A DNA stretch of 37,724 bases, taken from the IMG/VR virus record IMGVR_UViG_3300006805_000070, positions 1 through 37,724 of that record; one strand, 5' to 3'. Below, one piece after another: positions 24,504-30,589 of the stretch. A program made the translations under genes and the position numbers. The notes under the pieces were generated by a model. That model worked only from the letters and a program-made list of their open reading frames with translations. It had not been told where the DNA came from and searched no databases. Source of the DNA: a virus. Each line of letters begins with the position of its first letter. Position 1 is the stretch's first letter.

Positions 24504-24802
24504 CTATCTGTAATTGCGTTGGACCTAGCCCAGGACATGCTCTTTGTCCGTGTATGGAAGCTCTGCACTCACACGGAAGGACGACCATACATAAGTCGTC
24601 CGTATACCCAAACTTGGAAGCCTGCCTCCGACATGGAGAGTATCATAAGAGTATAAGCGAGACTCATCGTAAGGAAATCACCAATCTGAACAAAGCCATT
24701 TTGCGGAAGAACCACAGCATCAAAAGTCTGAAGGCAAGGGTAAGAGAGTTGGAGTCACGATTGAAACAATATGAGTCACTAGGTGACGATTGGACATTCT
24801 GA
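24500..24802 (+). CDS. Small cysteine/histidine-rich protein with C-terminal coiled coil
   Basis: 100 residues, ATGA-coupled to the helicase gene. The start MTICNCVGPSPGHALCPCMEALHSHG has four cysteines and nearby histidines (possible metal site). Residues 55-95 are a basic then charged coiled coil (LNKAILRKNHSIKSLKARVRELESRLKQYE). No family recognised; a helicase or primase partner is possible from position. Confidence 0.6.
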   Translation: MTICNCVGPSPGHALCPCMEALHSHGRTTIHKSSVYPNLEACLRHGEYHKSISETHRKEITNLNKAILRKNHSIKSLKARVRELESRLKQYESLGDDWTF

Positions 24803-25074
24803 TGCTCGATGAACCCGAAATAGATAGTGAATACGTTGAGGTGATGTCCCAGATTGACGGGGAGCTCGTCCAAATTTGGGCTTACCTAGAGAGGAAGTAT
24901 GAGGTCCCATCGGAGTTCCTGGTGACCGCGTTTCTGGACCATGCGTTCGATCAGGCTATTCTCGATTGTGGGAGCGGCCTTGGTGCCGTAGTAGGCTTCC
25001 AGCACGCGGTGGGCGAGCTCGCTGAGGATAGCATGGCTCGTGAAATGAGAATCTTTAGACATAAGGTGAATTGA
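24802..25074 (+). CDS. Acidic hypothetical protein
   Basis: 90 residues from ATG at 24802, which overlaps the previous stop (TGATG). Helical and acidic, with YVEVMSQIDGELVQIWAYLERKY then FLVTAFLDHAFDQAILDCGSG. No recognised family. Confidence 0.6.
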   Translation: MLDEPEIDSEYVEVMSQIDGELVQIWAYLERKYEVPSEFLVTAFLDHAFDQAILDCGSGLGAVVGFQHAVGELAEDSMAREMRIFRHKVN

Positions 25075-25075
25075 G

Positions 25076-25240
25076 ATGGAAAATGACCGTCTTGTTGAAG
25101 TTGAGCGCCGTCTCGCCGTGTTGGAGGGGATGCTGAAGGTGAAGAAGTTGAAGGAGTGTAAGGTATGTGGCTTCGATATGAACAGGCCCTGGGCTTGCGA
25201 GACCAAAGGCTGCCCCAAGATGGTGGTGTTGGGATCATGA
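25076..25240 (+). CDS. 54-residue zinc-finger-like protein
   Basis: ATG at 25076 follows the previous stop by one base, and the stop overlaps the next ATG (ATGA). A charged helix (VEVERRLAVLEGMLKVKKLK) leads into ECKVCGFDMNRPWACETKGCP, giving C-x2-C ... C-x4-C, a small zinc-ribbon-like fold. Coupling on both sides and the cysteine pattern support it as a real gene. Confidence 0.7.
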   Translation: MENDRLVEVERRLAVLEGMLKVKKLKECKVCGFDMNRPWACETKGCPKMVVLGS

Positions 25241-25617
25241 GGGACTATAACAAGGAGGCAGAGGCTGTTTGCAAGTTGCTTGGTGGGTATAAGTGGGATA
25301 TTGAAGTGAGGCTATCGAACCCACTTCAGTATTTAGTTAGGATACACTTCAAATTCTGTTCGCCGAATGATTATGATATGCAATCTGGTATGTGGAGAGC
25401 TTTGGTAGAGGATACAGAGAATAGGGTGAAGGGGACCAAGATGACCGATGAAGAGTTGGACAAGATGCTGGAAGACCTCTTCGAAAATGAAGAGTACCTT
25501 AGTCGACTAGCTGATCAGCTTGCAGACCTGGAGGATAGTAAAATTCACATTCTCACTAAGATTGATCACGTGACGGGTCTTATTAGACAGACACGCGATC
25601 GTCTTCGGAGTGCTTAG
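25237..25617 (+). CDS. Hypothetical protein with acidic coiled coil
   Basis: 126 residues from ATG at 25237, chosen because it overlaps the upstream stop (ATGA); the longer frame from 25165 would run antiparallel in frame through the zinc-finger gene. The first half is mixed (YKWDIEVRLSNPLQYLVRIHFKF), the second half acidic and coiled (DEELDKMLEDLFENEEYLSRLADQLADLEDSK). Last gene before the strong terminator, so it ends the replication operon. Confidence 0.65.
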   Translation: MRDYNKEAEAVCKLLGGYKWDIEVRLSNPLQYLVRIHFKFCSPNDYDMQSGMWRALVEDTENRVKGTKMTDEELDKMLEDLFENEEYLSRLADQLADLEDSKIHILTKIDHVTGLIRQTRDRLRSA

Positions 25618-25650
25618 AACCCACGAGAAGAGGAGTGGAAGTGAGTATGG

Positions 25651-25670
25651 AAGGCCCCGCAAGGGGCCTT
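25651..25670 (+). terminator. Strong rho-independent terminator ending the replication operon
   Basis: Perfect 8-bp stem AAGGCCCC / GGGGCCTT with a GCAA tetraloop, followed by TTCTTT. It ends the plus-strand operon and can also act in the other direction because an A-run precedes it. Confidence 0.92.
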
Positions 25671-25773
25671 TTCTTTGACATCGGTTTACATTATTTGCTT
25701 GATATTACAGATATAGTGTTTACTTAACATAGTATCCTACCAAGGTCAACCTTTATTTCGATGGACTGATACT

Positions 25774-26664
25774 ATGATTGAACTAGACCCCAATATTAAG
25801 TATGGACGACTGACTATCATTGAACGAGTAGATAAGACCCACTACAAATTTCGATGTGACTGTGGCTCGGAAGTTGTCAAACTCACTAACTCAGTAAAAA
25901 CTGGTAACACGAGAAGCTGCGGGTGTCTGATGAAAGACTCCTGTCGTGTGGACCTATCAGGACGTGTTTACGGTAGCTTTACTGTACTGGCTCATGTTAC
26001 AGGTAGAAAATGGTCTTGCCGGTGTAAGTGCGGGGAAGTGTTGATCATTGATAAGAGAAGGCTATTTAAAGGCTGGAGCCTCAGTTGCGGCTGCGGCAGA
26101 GAGGAACTGATTGGAAAGGATGCCTTCTACAGAGGTAATGGTAAAAAGACGACACGGACTCGGGTAAACCACGATTGGCATGTAATTCGGGGCACTGAGA
26201 GGATAAAGATGAAGTCGTCTTACGAGGTCATATACGCACAATATCTAATACGTAATCACGTCTCGTTTTCGTATGAACCAAAAAGGTTTGTGTTAGTAGG
26301 AGGTGATTATGTACCAGATTTTTATCTTCCCGAGGAAGATCTATATGTCGAATGCAAAGGTGTGATGACCAAGGAAAGTGCATCACGGATTGAGCGATTT
26401 GAACGTCAGACAGGTAATAAGATCCACGTTATTGGTGAGGAGGAAATAGAGGGTTACTTGCCGCGTGGCATGTCTTACTTCAAATTTATGAAGGATTGGA
26501 AGAAGACTACGTCCTTATATACTAACGACAAGGTCTTAGATGATATGACTAAACTTCCTGTGTTTCAGAAGGTGAAATATAATCAACCTATTGATTTTGC
26601 TGACATAAGTGAGCTCGTGGCATTTATGCAACACTCAAATTTCCTAAATTTATCTGCGGTATAA
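25774..26664 (+). CDS. PD-(D/E)XK homing-type endonuclease with two N-terminal zinc modules
   Basis: 296 residues. Two repeats of a small cysteine module open the protein: YKFRCDCG ... RSCGCL (C28, C30, C49, C51) and WSCRCKCG ... LSCGCG (C82-C86, C105, C107), each preceded by a G-x-x-T/F-V/I segment; these are common DNA-binding heads of phage mobile endonucleases. The nuclease shows SYEVIYAQYL (E151), YVPDFYLPEEDLYVECKG (D182, E193, K195) and HVIGEEE, the PD-(D/E)XK core. It stands alone after a terminator and is flanked by non-coding DNA, as expected of an inserted homing gene. Base composition is more A/T-rich than in its neighbours. Confidence 0.85.
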   Translation: MIELDPNIKYGRLTIIERVDKTHYKFRCDCGSEVVKLTNSVKTGNTRSCGCLMKDSCRVDLSGRVYGSFTVLAHVTGRKWSCRCKCGEVLIIDKRRLFKGWSLSCGCGREELIGKDAFYRGNGKKTTRTRVNHDWHVIRGTERIKMKSSYEVIYAQYLIRNHVSFSYEPKRFVLVGGDYVPDFYLPEEDLYVECKGVMTKESASRIERFERQTGNKIHVIGEEEIEGYLPRGMSYFKFMKDWKKTTSLYTNDKVLDDMTKLPVFQKVKYNQPIDFADISELVAFMQHSNFLNLSAV

Positions 26665-26911
26665 AATCCTAATGATAGGGATGGTGTGGCATTCCTGCCA
26701 CTAGATTATCGTGGGTGGCTTCTACGTTTCTTAAAGTCAAGTTGTATCTTTATCACACTACATTGTCCAACACCTCGCTCTATCCCGGCCCTACACTCAC
26801 AACATCAAGAAGAGAGGAACACACCACTCGCACCACCTACCCCGCTACCTACCCCCGCACTCCCGACACTATAGCTGCGTCCTCATCCCTCCCACTTATC
26901 GGTAAGCAAAC
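26665..26911 (+). other. Gene-poor region upstream of the ribozyme mini-gene
   Basis: About 250 nt with no convincing gene. Two overlapping open frames here (26686-26874 and 26715-26915) lack Shine-Dalgarno sequences and have biased serine/threonine/proline composition from a pyrimidine-rich strand, so they are discounted. It may hold a promoter and leader for the accessory arm. Confidence 0.5.
26895..26907 (+). promoter_or_regulatory. Leader hairpin repeat, copy 1
   Basis: CTTA-TCGG-TAAG, a 4-bp stem with TCGG loop, five bases before the ATG at 26912. It belongs to the recurring hairpin family seen at 27875, 28121, 28375, 29755 and 33473. Confidence 0.5.
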
Positions 26912-26992
26912 ATGATCACATACGGGTTGCTGGCATGGTTCGCCATCATCATAGGCACATGCTACTTGTTCAAAGGTTCATCCGCTCCCTGA
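26912..26992 (+). CDS. 26-residue membrane mini-protein ending inside the hammerhead ribozyme
   Basis: ATG at 26912 follows a leader hairpin. The peptide starts MITYGLLAWFAIIIGTCYLF and ends KGSSAP: one hydrophobic membrane-spanning helix of about 18 residues with a short polar tail. The TGA stop (26990-26992) is part of the conserved CTGACGA core of the ribozyme. Too short for statistical certainty; the hairpin leader, the clean membrane segment and the exact stop placement support it. A holin-like or regulatory role is possible. Confidence 0.5.
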   Translation: MITYGLLAWFAIIIGTCYLFKGSSAP

Positions 26993-27043
26993 CGAGTCCA
27001 TAAGGACGAAACGCTGTGCCAGTCCACAGCGTCGGGGCGTACC
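26975..27043 (+). ncRNA. Type I hammerhead ribozyme
   Basis: All conserved parts are present. Core CTGACGA (26989-26995), stem II GTCC/GGAC with ATAA loop (26996-27007), GAAA (27008-27011), stem III of 7 bp CGCTGTG/CACAGCG with a 6-nt loop (27012-27031), then TC at 27032-27033. A27011 pairs with T27032. Stem I, CGCTCC (26983-26988) with GGGGCG (27034-27039), is open at its end, which makes it type I; outer GGT/ACC pairing (26975-26977 with 27041-27043 region) leaves an internal loop that could contact the stem II loop. Cleavage is predicted after C27033. Hammerheads are known in phages and all domains of life; the context here is unusual. Confidence 0.92.
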
Positions 27044-27061
27044 AATCACCACGCTCGCTAA

Positions 27062-27074
27062 CCCATAGGGTTTA
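27062..27074 (+). repeat. 13-nt repeat CCCATAGGGTTTA, copy 1
   Basis: Identical 13 bases occur at 30147-30159, both times directly before a start codon (27080 and 30159). The first copy is flanked so that AACCC-ATA-GGGTT can form a small hairpin. Possible translation or promoter element. Confidence 0.5.
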
Positions 27075-27079
27075 CTCCG

Positions 27080-27697
27080 ATGACCGTTGGTATCTTGAAC
27101 CACGTCGCACTAGAGAAACAGCTTATGGCTTATGCCACGCAACAGGGGAACGCCATGCTGGGCGTCGTCAGCAAGGCGACAGCGTACACACTGAGCGCCC
27201 CTACTCCCAAGGCTATCAGCATCCTGCGCAAGCGGATGGAAGAGAAAGGCTGTCCTAAGGGCACGATCGACGTCGCTTTCGCTATCGCCAAGCTGATTGC
27301 GCCTCGCATCGAGGATAGTGTGAAGGCTACCACCTCCCATGACGATGCCATGGTGGAGGTGAGCGAGCGGATCCTGGCCCTTAAGGGCGATCTTAGCTGG
27401 AAGGATCTCAAGGACACATTGAAGCCTGCGCCGCAAGGTGCCCCGGCCGTTGTGCCCGGTCCTGTGACTGAGGTTCCGGTGGTCGAAGGTGAGATGGGCG
27501 AGGTCGTGCCGCTGTCGTCTGTAGAACAGACACTCTTTGATCGGTGCATGCTGGCCCTGCCCAATTGGAGCGCCGAGCAGCGTGGGGCTATCTTCCAGGT
27601 GCTGTTGCAGATGTCTGATGTCGAGACGCTGGCGGCTATGGGCGAGGCTATCGTGGCCGAGACTGAGATCGCAGCGGCGGAGGCTCTTGCGGCTTAA
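27080..27697 (+). CDS. Hypothetical protein downstream of the hammerhead ribozyme
   Basis: 205 residues from ATG at 27080. The N-terminal half is helical and basic to neutral (ALEKQLMAYATQQGNAMLG, IDVAFAIAKLIAPRIED). A proline/valine linker (PAPQGAPAVVPGPVTEVP, about 117-140) joins an acidic alanine-rich C-terminal helix region. No family recognised. Its start is 47 nt after the predicted ribozyme cleavage point, so its mRNA would begin with a 5'-hydroxyl GGGGCG end if cleavage occurs. Shine-Dalgarno is weak (TAGGG at about ten bases). Confidence 0.75.
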   Translation: MTVGILNHVALEKQLMAYATQQGNAMLGVVSKATAYTLSAPTPKAISILRKRMEEKGCPKGTIDVAFAIAKLIAPRIEDSVKATTSHDDAMVEVSERILALKGDLSWKDLKDTLKPAPQGAPAVVPGPVTEVPVVEGEMGEVVPLSSVEQTLFDRCMLALPNWSAEQRGAIFQVLLQMSDVETLAAMGEAIVAETEIAAAEALAA

Positions 27698-27818
27698 TGA
27701 TTGAGGCTAGGTCCTAGGGCGGTTAAGCTGGGGCCTAGTTTCAATGGCAAGGCTTGGGGCCGGGCGTGACATAAAGATCACAGTTGACAGGCTGGAGAAT
27801 GGGTGTTCGTGCATCAAG

Positions 27819-27871
27819 ATGCGGATAGTCGCAGAAAGCTGCAAGAGATAGCTTTCTGCGACTATCCGCAT
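27819..27871. repeat. Perfect 22-bp inverted repeat with 9-nt loop
   Basis: Arm 1 (27819-27840, starts ATGCGGATAG) and arm 2 (27850-27871, ends CTATCCGCAT) are exact reverse complements; the loop is GCAAGAGAT. There is no T-run after either arm, so it is not a standard terminator. In RNA it would be a very stable hairpin three bases before leader hairpin copy 2. Confidence 0.9.
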
Positions 27872-27874
27872 AAA

Positions 27875-27890
27875 CGCTTATCGGTAAGCG
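27875..27890 (+). promoter_or_regulatory. Leader hairpin repeat, copy 2
   Basis: CGCTTA-TCGG-TAAGCG, a perfect 6-bp stem, eight bases before ATG 27899, followed by AGG as Shine-Dalgarno. Confidence 0.65.
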
Positions 27891-27898
27891 AGGACGCT

Positions 27899-28057
27899 AT
27901 GACCTTAGATGAGGCACGTAATATAATCAACAATGCTAACAGTCATACTTGCGAAGAAATTCGTCAAGCTTCTAAAATCATCTTAATGTCAAGCTCTAAG
28001 GTTTCAAAGAAAGAAGTTGGAAAAGCAACCCATCTTAGTAGCGTTGTAGGGTGGTGA
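27899..28057 (+). CDS. Small hypothetical protein
   Basis: 52 residues from ATG at 27899, chosen because it follows a leader hairpin with AGG, in the same arrangement as its neighbours. Helical and polar (TLDEARNIINNANSHTCEEIRQASKIIL), with a serine/lysine-rich end. Possibly a small DNA- or protein-binding helix pair. No family recognised. Confidence 0.6.
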   Translation: MTLDEARNIINNANSHTCEEIRQASKIILMSSSKVSKKEVGKATHLSSVVGW

Positions 28058-28073
28058 ATAGCTCACTCTCTGA

Positions 28074-28096
28074 GTGCCCTACACATGCTAGGGCAC
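28074..28096 (+). terminator. Hairpin after the 52-residue gene
   Basis: Perfect 8-bp stem GTGCCCTA / TAGGGCAC with a 7-nt loop, 16 nt after the stop. No U-run follows, so it could be a processing or stability element instead of a terminator. Confidence 0.4.
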
Positions 28097-28120
28097 GATT
28101 GAGCGTGACTAGAGTTTAGG

Positions 28121-28136
28121 TGCTTACTGGTAAGTG
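28121..28136 (+). promoter_or_regulatory. Leader hairpin repeat, copy 3
   Basis: TGCTTA-CTGG-TAAGTG, with two G.U wobbles at the stem base, followed by AGGA and ATG at 28148. The flanking AGGTGCTTA ... GGTAAGTGAG is shared with copy 4. Confidence 0.6.
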
Positions 28137-28147
28137 AGGAACGGACA

Positions 28148-28303
28148 ATGGATAGTTTGCAAACTGCTGAAGAAATCATCAAAGAGTTAATGATGGTGCT
28201 TAAAGCGTGCATTAACGATGGATTTCTAGCTGGTGATGTACTGGAGCAAGCCTGTGAAGCTGTGGATAACGCAGACTACTTTCTTAATCATGAGGTAGAG
28301 TGA
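28148..28303 (+). CDS. Small acidic hypothetical protein
   Basis: 51 residues from ATG at 28148 after a leader hairpin and AGGA. Acidic, helical: MDSLQTAEEIIKELMMVLKA near the start and LEQACEAVDNADYFLNHEVE at the end. No family recognised. Confidence 0.65.
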   Translation: MDSLQTAEEIIKELMMVLKACINDGFLAGDVLEQACEAVDNADYFLNHEVE

Positions 28304-28374
28304 CACAGGCTTAGTATCCGCGACCCTCAGAAATCCAGACGATCCTGACAGATGAACCATGCCTAGTTTCCAGG

Positions 28375-28391
28375 TGCTTATCGGGTAAGTG
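28375..28391 (+). promoter_or_regulatory. Leader hairpin repeat, copy 4
   Basis: TGCTTA-TCGGG-TAAGTG directly before AG-ATG at 28394. Stem has two G.U wobbles and four Watson-Crick pairs; the 3' arm itself supplies the Shine-Dalgarno-like GTGAG. Confidence 0.65.
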
Positions 28392-28393
28392 AG

Positions 28394-29011
28394 ATGATGA
28401 ACATTAAGAAGCTGATTGGAATCGCTGAGGCTTGGCATGGCGGGCAAGATAGCGGTCTCTATTCACTGCTCAGCACGGGTAAGCTCTGGGACAAGGAACA
28501 CGTATCCAGATGCTGGTCGGAGTTGCATCAGGCAAGGCTTACCGTTCAGAAGAAACCATCGGATTACGACGTTGGTGAGGCTGACGAGCTGAACGATGCC
28601 TTGAATTATCTCGCTGACCAGGAGGAGAATTTTCCATATCAGGTAGCAGATGAATTCATGGAAGCATACGTTGCCTGCGCCCTATGGAGCACAAACGATA
28701 ACAGCGATCCAGAGACAGGCGGGGATCCTCTCGATGATAACTATGGTCCCGAGGACATAGCACCTGAGACTCTGGCCAAAATGGGACAGGACTGCGCTAG
28801 CTTCAGGGAAGATAATGAAGATCTTATCCTTGAACATGGAACGATGTCACAAGCTGGCCATGATTTCTGGCTCACGAGGAACGGCCACGGTGCTGGGTTC
28901 TGGGATGGTGATTGGCCGGATGATGTAGGTGAGACACTAACCAAGGCGTCAAAAGCCTTTGGAGAGTTCGATCTCTACGTCGGTGACGACGGTAAGATTT
29001 ATGGGAGCTAA
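28394..29011 (+). CDS. Conserved phage hypothetical protein (AGHDFWLTRNGHGAGFWD family)
   Basis: 205 residues. The C-terminal part, from about residue 85, carries a pattern I recognise from many unrelated phages: EAYVACALWSTND, a predicted helix with CASF, AGHDFWLTRNGHGAGFWD and FDLYVGDDGKIYG. Its function is unknown. The N-terminal 70 residues (IGIAEAWHGGQDSGLYSLLS ... WSELHQARLTV) look like a separate helical module, so this may be a fusion. Preceded by leader hairpin copy 4. Confidence 0.8.
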   Translation: MMNIKKLIGIAEAWHGGQDSGLYSLLSTGKLWDKEHVSRCWSELHQARLTVQKKPSDYDVGEADELNDALNYLADQEENFPYQVADEFMEAYVACALWSTNDNSDPETGGDPLDDNYGPEDIAPETLAKMGQDCASFREDNEDLILEHGTMSQAGHDFWLTRNGHGAGFWDGDWPDDVGETLTKASKAFGEFDLYVGDDGKIYGS

Positions 29012-29076
29012 TGCCATGCCCATAGCTGACCTAACCACCCTTGGTGCGTGTGATATCGAGTTTATGGGAGATTGAG

Positions 29077-29460
29077 ATGAAATACGAATCTGAACTATCC
29101 AACTACGTTGAATCCCTCAATCTCACACCTGAGATCAAAACACTCATCCGTCAGGCCAATTTCGACATTTACAGTGGTCCACTCTTTCTCGACAAGGATG
29201 GAGAAGCCTGCTCCTTGTTCAACGAGGGCGCCACTCAGTTCGATTTCAGTGCTGCATGTGACAAGATTTCGGCTGCATTGGGCGACGTGTCGGATTTATG
29301 GATCGATACGTTCGCTGGAGGTTGGCAGGAAAGTGAGCCCGAACCGTTCCACGAGGGAGATGAGTTTTTCAATGTGAACTGGGAGGACTGGTATCACATG
29401 GATCGCAGCGAGGTTCTGGCCTACATTGTGGGCAAGGAGTTGGTGAGTTACGTGTCATGA
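29077..29460 (+). CDS. Acidic hypothetical protein
   Basis: 127 residues from ATG at 29077 with GGGAG six bases upstream; the longer frame from 29041 starts with TTG and is less likely. Contains LTPEIKTLIRQANFDIYSG, DLWIDTFAGGWQESEPEP and FFNVNWEDWYHMDRSEVLAYIVGKEL. No family recognised. A possible 19-codon frame (29016-29075) precedes it. ATGA overlap with the next gene. Confidence 0.65.
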   Translation: MKYESELSNYVESLNLTPEIKTLIRQANFDIYSGPLFLDKDGEACSLFNEGATQFDFSAACDKISAALGDVSDLWIDTFAGGWQESEPEPFHEGDEFFNVNWEDWYHMDRSEVLAYIVGKELVSYVS

Positions 29461-29753
29461 TCACCCTCGCAATGTGGGAGATCCAGCGTCGCCACTCTGA
29501 CTGCTGGTTTGAGCCGAAATCGAACAGTTTCTTCAAGACGCGCTTGTGTCAGGATGGATATGCCAAGCGCGAGGGCTCAGATGCATTCTTCGTGAGCTCA
29601 GAGAAACTGTCTGGGCATCGAAGGGCCTACAGCGTCCGTAGGCTGAATTGGGAGACGGGCGCCATATCAACCGTCGGTGCTGGATTCCAAGGGTATGATA
29701 ACATCAGGGCTGCCAAGAAAGCGGCTCAGGGGCTAGCTGCGTCTGATGCGTAA
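29457..29753 (+). CDS. Small hypothetical protein, basic
   Basis: 98 residues, coupled by ATGA. Starts MITLAMWEIQRRHSDCWFEP and ends in RRAYSVRRLNWETGAISTVG then YDNIRAAKKAAQGLAASDA. A beta-hairpin plus basic helix; may bind nucleic acid. No family recognised. Confidence 0.65.
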   Translation: MITLAMWEIQRRHSDCWFEPKSNSFFKTRLCQDGYAKREGSDAFFVSSEKLSGHRRAYSVRRLNWETGAISTVGAGFQGYDNIRAAKKAAQGLAASDA

Positions 29754-29754
29754 C

Positions 29755-29771
29755 CACTTATTGGGTAAGTG
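29755..29771 (+). promoter_or_regulatory. Leader hairpin repeat, copy 5
   Basis: CACTTA-TTGGG-TAAGTG, a perfect 6-bp stem two bases before ATG 29774. The middle base pair is A-U where copy 2 has G-C, a compensatory change. Confidence 0.65.
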
Positions 29772-29773
29772 AA

Positions 29774-30085
29774 ATGACCACCTTCCGCGATTGGTTCAAA
29801 GCCAATCTATCCGAGTATGCGTCCGATATCGTGAACCACGGGGCAGCCGGCGGTTTCCCCTACATCACCTACACTAACGACACGGTTGAACTCTTCGATA
29901 AGTTCGGGGAAGAAATCTGGGAGATGGCCGTTCAAGATGCAGAGGACATGGGCTGCAAGAACGTGGCTGAGATGATCAGTGGGTTTGGTCGGGCCGACAT
30001 GCTGGGAGATTGGAACACATTCAAGAATCTCATGGTATGGTACGCATGTGAAACTGTAGCTAGAGAATTTGTGGAGGATGAGTAA
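29774..30085 (+). CDS. Conserved phage hypothetical protein
   Basis: 103 residues. FRDWFKANLSEYASDIVNHGAAGGFPYITYTNDTVELFDKF then EEIWEMAVQDAEDMG and a C-terminal helix (NTFKNLMVWYACETVAREF) resemble a phage-borne family of unknown function in which the histidine-glycine segment and the EIW helix are kept. Preceded directly by leader hairpin copy 5. Last in its group before a 73-nt gap with a 12-bp palindrome (TAGCCTAGGCTA, 30108-30119). Confidence 0.75.
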   Translation: MTTFRDWFKANLSEYASDIVNHGAAGGFPYITYTNDTVELFDKFGEEIWEMAVQDAEDMGCKNVAEMISGFGRADMLGDWNTFKNLMVWYACETVAREFVEDE

Positions 30086-30146
30086 TCGTCACACAACTGT
30101 CACAGTGTAGCCTAGGCTAAAATCCAAAAGCTTCCCCCGCGCGCAC

Positions 30147-30159
30147 CCCATAGGGTTTA
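30147..30159 (+). repeat. 13-nt repeat CCCATAGGGTTTA, copy 2
   Basis: Identical to 27062-27074; here its last base is the A of the ATG at 30159. Position suggests a shared expression signal. Confidence 0.5.
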
Positions 30160-30323
30160 TGATCATGATCTACCTAATCCCAATCGCATTCCACCATCTC
30201 GCTCGTGAGCTCAAAGCCAAGTTTCGAGCTCGACTGGCCTACGAGGAGGCTCGCGCTTCTGGGGCACTGGATGGGGAGGCTCAGTTGATGGCGACAGAGG
30301 CTTATGAGAGGGAGTTGAATTGA
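30159..30323 (+). CDS. 54-residue basic helical protein
   Basis: ATG at 30159 follows TAGGG. The N-terminus is hydrophobic (MIMIYLIPIAFHHLA), then charged (RELKAKFRARLAYEEARASG). The stop overlaps the next ATG (TGATG), which supports it as a gene. Could be a short membrane anchor with cytoplasmic helix. Confidence 0.6.
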   Translation: MIMIYLIPIAFHHLARELKAKFRARLAYEEARASGALDGEAQLMATEAYERELN

Positions 30324-30559
30324 TGACATTAACTGTTTCTAAGGCTATAGAGTTCCTTGAACAGCATGGATACTCAGTTCGGTCACATTCCGAAGGGGAT
30401 AGTATATGGTGTGTACCTCCTAATGACCCCGAAGGTTATGTCGTCACGGACAGGGTTGAAGGTCTTGAATTGGGGGACGAGGTCTTTATCAAACACGAAC
30501 GTTACGTTGTTGAGGACGTACACATAAGCAAGATGCTCGTGAAGAAGTCCCCGAGATAA
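30323..30559 (+). CDS. Small hypothetical protein
   Basis: 78 residues from ATG at 30323 (TGATG overlap). MTLTVSKAIEFLEQHGYSVR followed by beta-rich DPEGYVVTDRVEGLELGDEVFIKHERYVVEDVHISKML. The start resembles the MTVAELI-type helix found three more times downstream. No family recognised. Confidence 0.6.
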   Translation: MTLTVSKAIEFLEQHGYSVRSHSEGDSIWCVPPNDPEGYVVTDRVEGLELGDEVFIKHERYVVEDVHISKMLVKKSPR

Positions 30560-30589
30560 TTCCCTTAAGCTTACAAAGGAGTTGAGTTG

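Larger units (their letters stand above)
27698..27898 (+). other. Non-coding stretch with structured leader
   Basis: Holds a weak terminator-like hairpin (stem CTAGGTCC at 27707-27714 with GGGCCTAG at 27731-27738, followed by TTTC) and the perfect 22-bp inverted repeat at 27819-27871. The frame extending upstream from 27803 is an artefact of the inverted repeat; no gene is assigned. Confidence 0.55.

Noticed and set aside
25675-25703. TTGACA followed after 17 bases by CTTGAT as a promoter for the endonuclease
   Set aside because: The -10 box matches only three of six positions and the -35 box overlaps the terminator tail; kept only as a weak possibility.
26864-26874. CGACACTATAG resembling a T7-type promoter
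   Set aside because: Only part of the consensus is present, there is no second copy, and no phage RNA polymerase gene is visible.
26686-26915. Two open frames upstream of the ribozyme
   Set aside because: Low-complexity serine/threonine/proline composition, no ribosome binding site, and overlapping frames.
27784-27812. TTGACA as a -35 promoter box
   Set aside because: No acceptable -10 element lies at 15-19 bases.
29016-29075. 19-codon open frame MPIADLTTLGACDIEFMGD
   Set aside because: No Shine-Dalgarno and no recognisable feature; may be a coupling leader but cannot be supported.
27875-29771. The leader hairpins as a CRISPR array
   Set aside because: The copies are about 16 nt, irregularly spaced by hundreds of bases and separated by genes.
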